Shown here in pieces: positions 5,486-6,007 of a stretch of 6,007 bases of DNA (position 1 is its first letter; each line of letters starts with the position of its first letter). Origin of the DNA: Bacilli bacterium (lineage in GTDB: Bacteria; Bacillota_I; Bacilli_A; RFN20; CAG-826); the NCBI GenBank assembly GCA_024698065.1, contig JAILRR010000018.1, positions 1 through 6,007 of the forward strand, given 5' to 3'. Below the pieces are notes generated by a model that was not told the DNA's origin, searched no databases, and was given only the letters and a program-made list of their open reading frames with translations. The translations under genes were made by a program, and so were the position numbers.

Positions 5486-6007
5486 ATGAAAGAAAAATTC
5501 CAATTTCTCCAACAATTCCCGCTTAAATTGCTCGCGATTGTCTTCATGACCCTCGACCACATCGGGGCAATGATGACAGATACCGCGTCTTTCCCGCTTG
5601 GCTCAACAACCTACAATTTTGGCTTTGTTTTTAGGTGCATCGGAAGGCTTGCTTTCCCTCTTTTCATCTTCTTCTTGGCGGAGGGTTTACGTAAGTCCCA
5701 CGACCGTTTGAATTATGTATTAAGGCTCGCGCTTATGTGGGTGGGGATAACCTTTTTTGAGATTATCCTCCAAGCCATCAGACCGGATGTTATTTTGCCT
5801 GCTGAGGCCTTCACCGACCTCTTGATGTATGCCCTCTTCATCTACTTCATCGAACATAAAAAGACGCCGATGAAACTCCTCGCTTTGGTGCCTCTTGCTT
5901 ATATCGGTTTGAGCTACGCCTGCGACTTTAGCGAAAACTATGCCATCGCAAACACCATGGTGAGCGAATGGTCGACTTTCTTCCCTCTTTTCCTTAGAAG
6001 CGGTTAT
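5486..6007 (+). CDS. TraX-family membrane protein (3' partial)
   Basis: Exactly 174 codons are visible from ATG 5486 to the right edge; the C-terminus is cut off (TraX-family proteins are usually about 220-290 residues). Family marks are K14-L-L-A-I, M21-x2-D24-H25-I-G27 in the first membrane segment, R50-x2-G53-R54-L-A-F57-P58-L-F60, and E66-G67 followed by N76-Y77 and R80-L81. Membrane segments lie near 13-30, 55-68, 78-97, 110-123 and 129-145. The founding member, F-plasmid TraX, N-acetylates pilin. Chromosomal homologues in Gram-positive bacteria have no pilin and probably acetylate another envelope substrate; that is an inference. The start lies two bases after the protease stop and has no Shine-Dalgarno sequence in front, suggesting translational coupling. 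No conjugation genes are nearby, so this is not evidence of a transfer region. Confidence 0.88.
   Translation, partial: MKEKFQFLQQFPLKLLAIVFMTLDHIGAMMTDTASFPLGSTTYNFGFVFRCIGRLAFPLFIFFLAEGLRKSHDRLNYVLRLALMWVGITFFEIILQAIRPDVILPAEAFTDLLMYALFIYFIEHKKTPMKLLALVPLAYIGLSYACDFSENYAIANTMVSEWSTFFPLFLRSGY

Noticed and set aside
1..6007. A bacteriocin locus, suggested by CvpA (colicin V production) plus a CPBP protein (known bacteriocin immunity cases)
   Set aside because: No small precursor peptide, double-glycine leader, peptide exporter or modification enzyme is visible, and the CvpA resemblance is limited to membrane layout.
5486..6007. A conjugation or plasmid-transfer region, suggested by the TraX family
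   Set aside because: There is no pilin, relaxase, coupling protein or secretion gene in the window, and TraX-family genes are common on chromosomes of Gram-positive bacteria.
1..6007. CRISPR arrays, tRNA or rRNA genes, insertion sequences, attachment sites
   Set aside because: No regularly spaced direct repeats, cloverleaf-like segments, transposase motifs or flanking inverted repeats were seen on either strand.

Overview
The window holds three protein-coding genes and one short divergent intergenic region, and there is no untranslated stretch longer than about 75 bases. Most of it (positions 4589 down to 1, minus strand) is one uninterrupted reading frame of at least 1529 codons that runs off the left edge. 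It was read by hand from the reverse complement. Its product has a four-helix, CvpA-like membrane N-terminus followed by a very large, acidic, mostly helical region predicted to lie outside the cell. I do not recognise that region as any named family. The many short open frames on either strand inside positions 1-4589 are shadows of this gene.

On the plus strand, reading away from the giant gene, are a 272-residue CPBP-family (Abi/Rce1-type) intramembrane protease with an N-terminal zinc ribbon (4665-5483) and, two bases after its stop, a TraX-family multi-pass membrane protein that runs off the right edge (5486-6007). The last two look like one transcription unit, with the second start probably coupled to the first stop.

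The 75-base intergenic region (4590-4664) is dense. It carries a good sigma-A-type promoter for each direction, and the two promoters occupy almost the same DNA. A perfect 7-bp inverted repeat with arm centres 21 bp apart brackets the leftward -10 and the rightward -35. The giant gene has a conventional Shine-Dalgarno sequence. The protease gene does not: its AGGAGG ends one base before the ATG, and its promoter predicts a transcript starting at or next to the start codon.

The organism is probably a low-to-mid GC Gram-positive-lineage bacterium (Bacillota or a related wall-less or gut Bacilli group). This rests on strong AGGAGG/GGAGG sequences, clear sigma-A promoters, GC in the mid-40s by eye, and a chromosomal TraX/CPBP neighbourhood with no plasmid or phage genes. 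Tryptophan is TGG throughout and no in-frame TGA occurs, so nothing points to the mycoplasma code. This placement is an inference. All three products are membrane proteins, which suggests a cell-envelope locus, but no shared pathway can be shown from the sequence alone.
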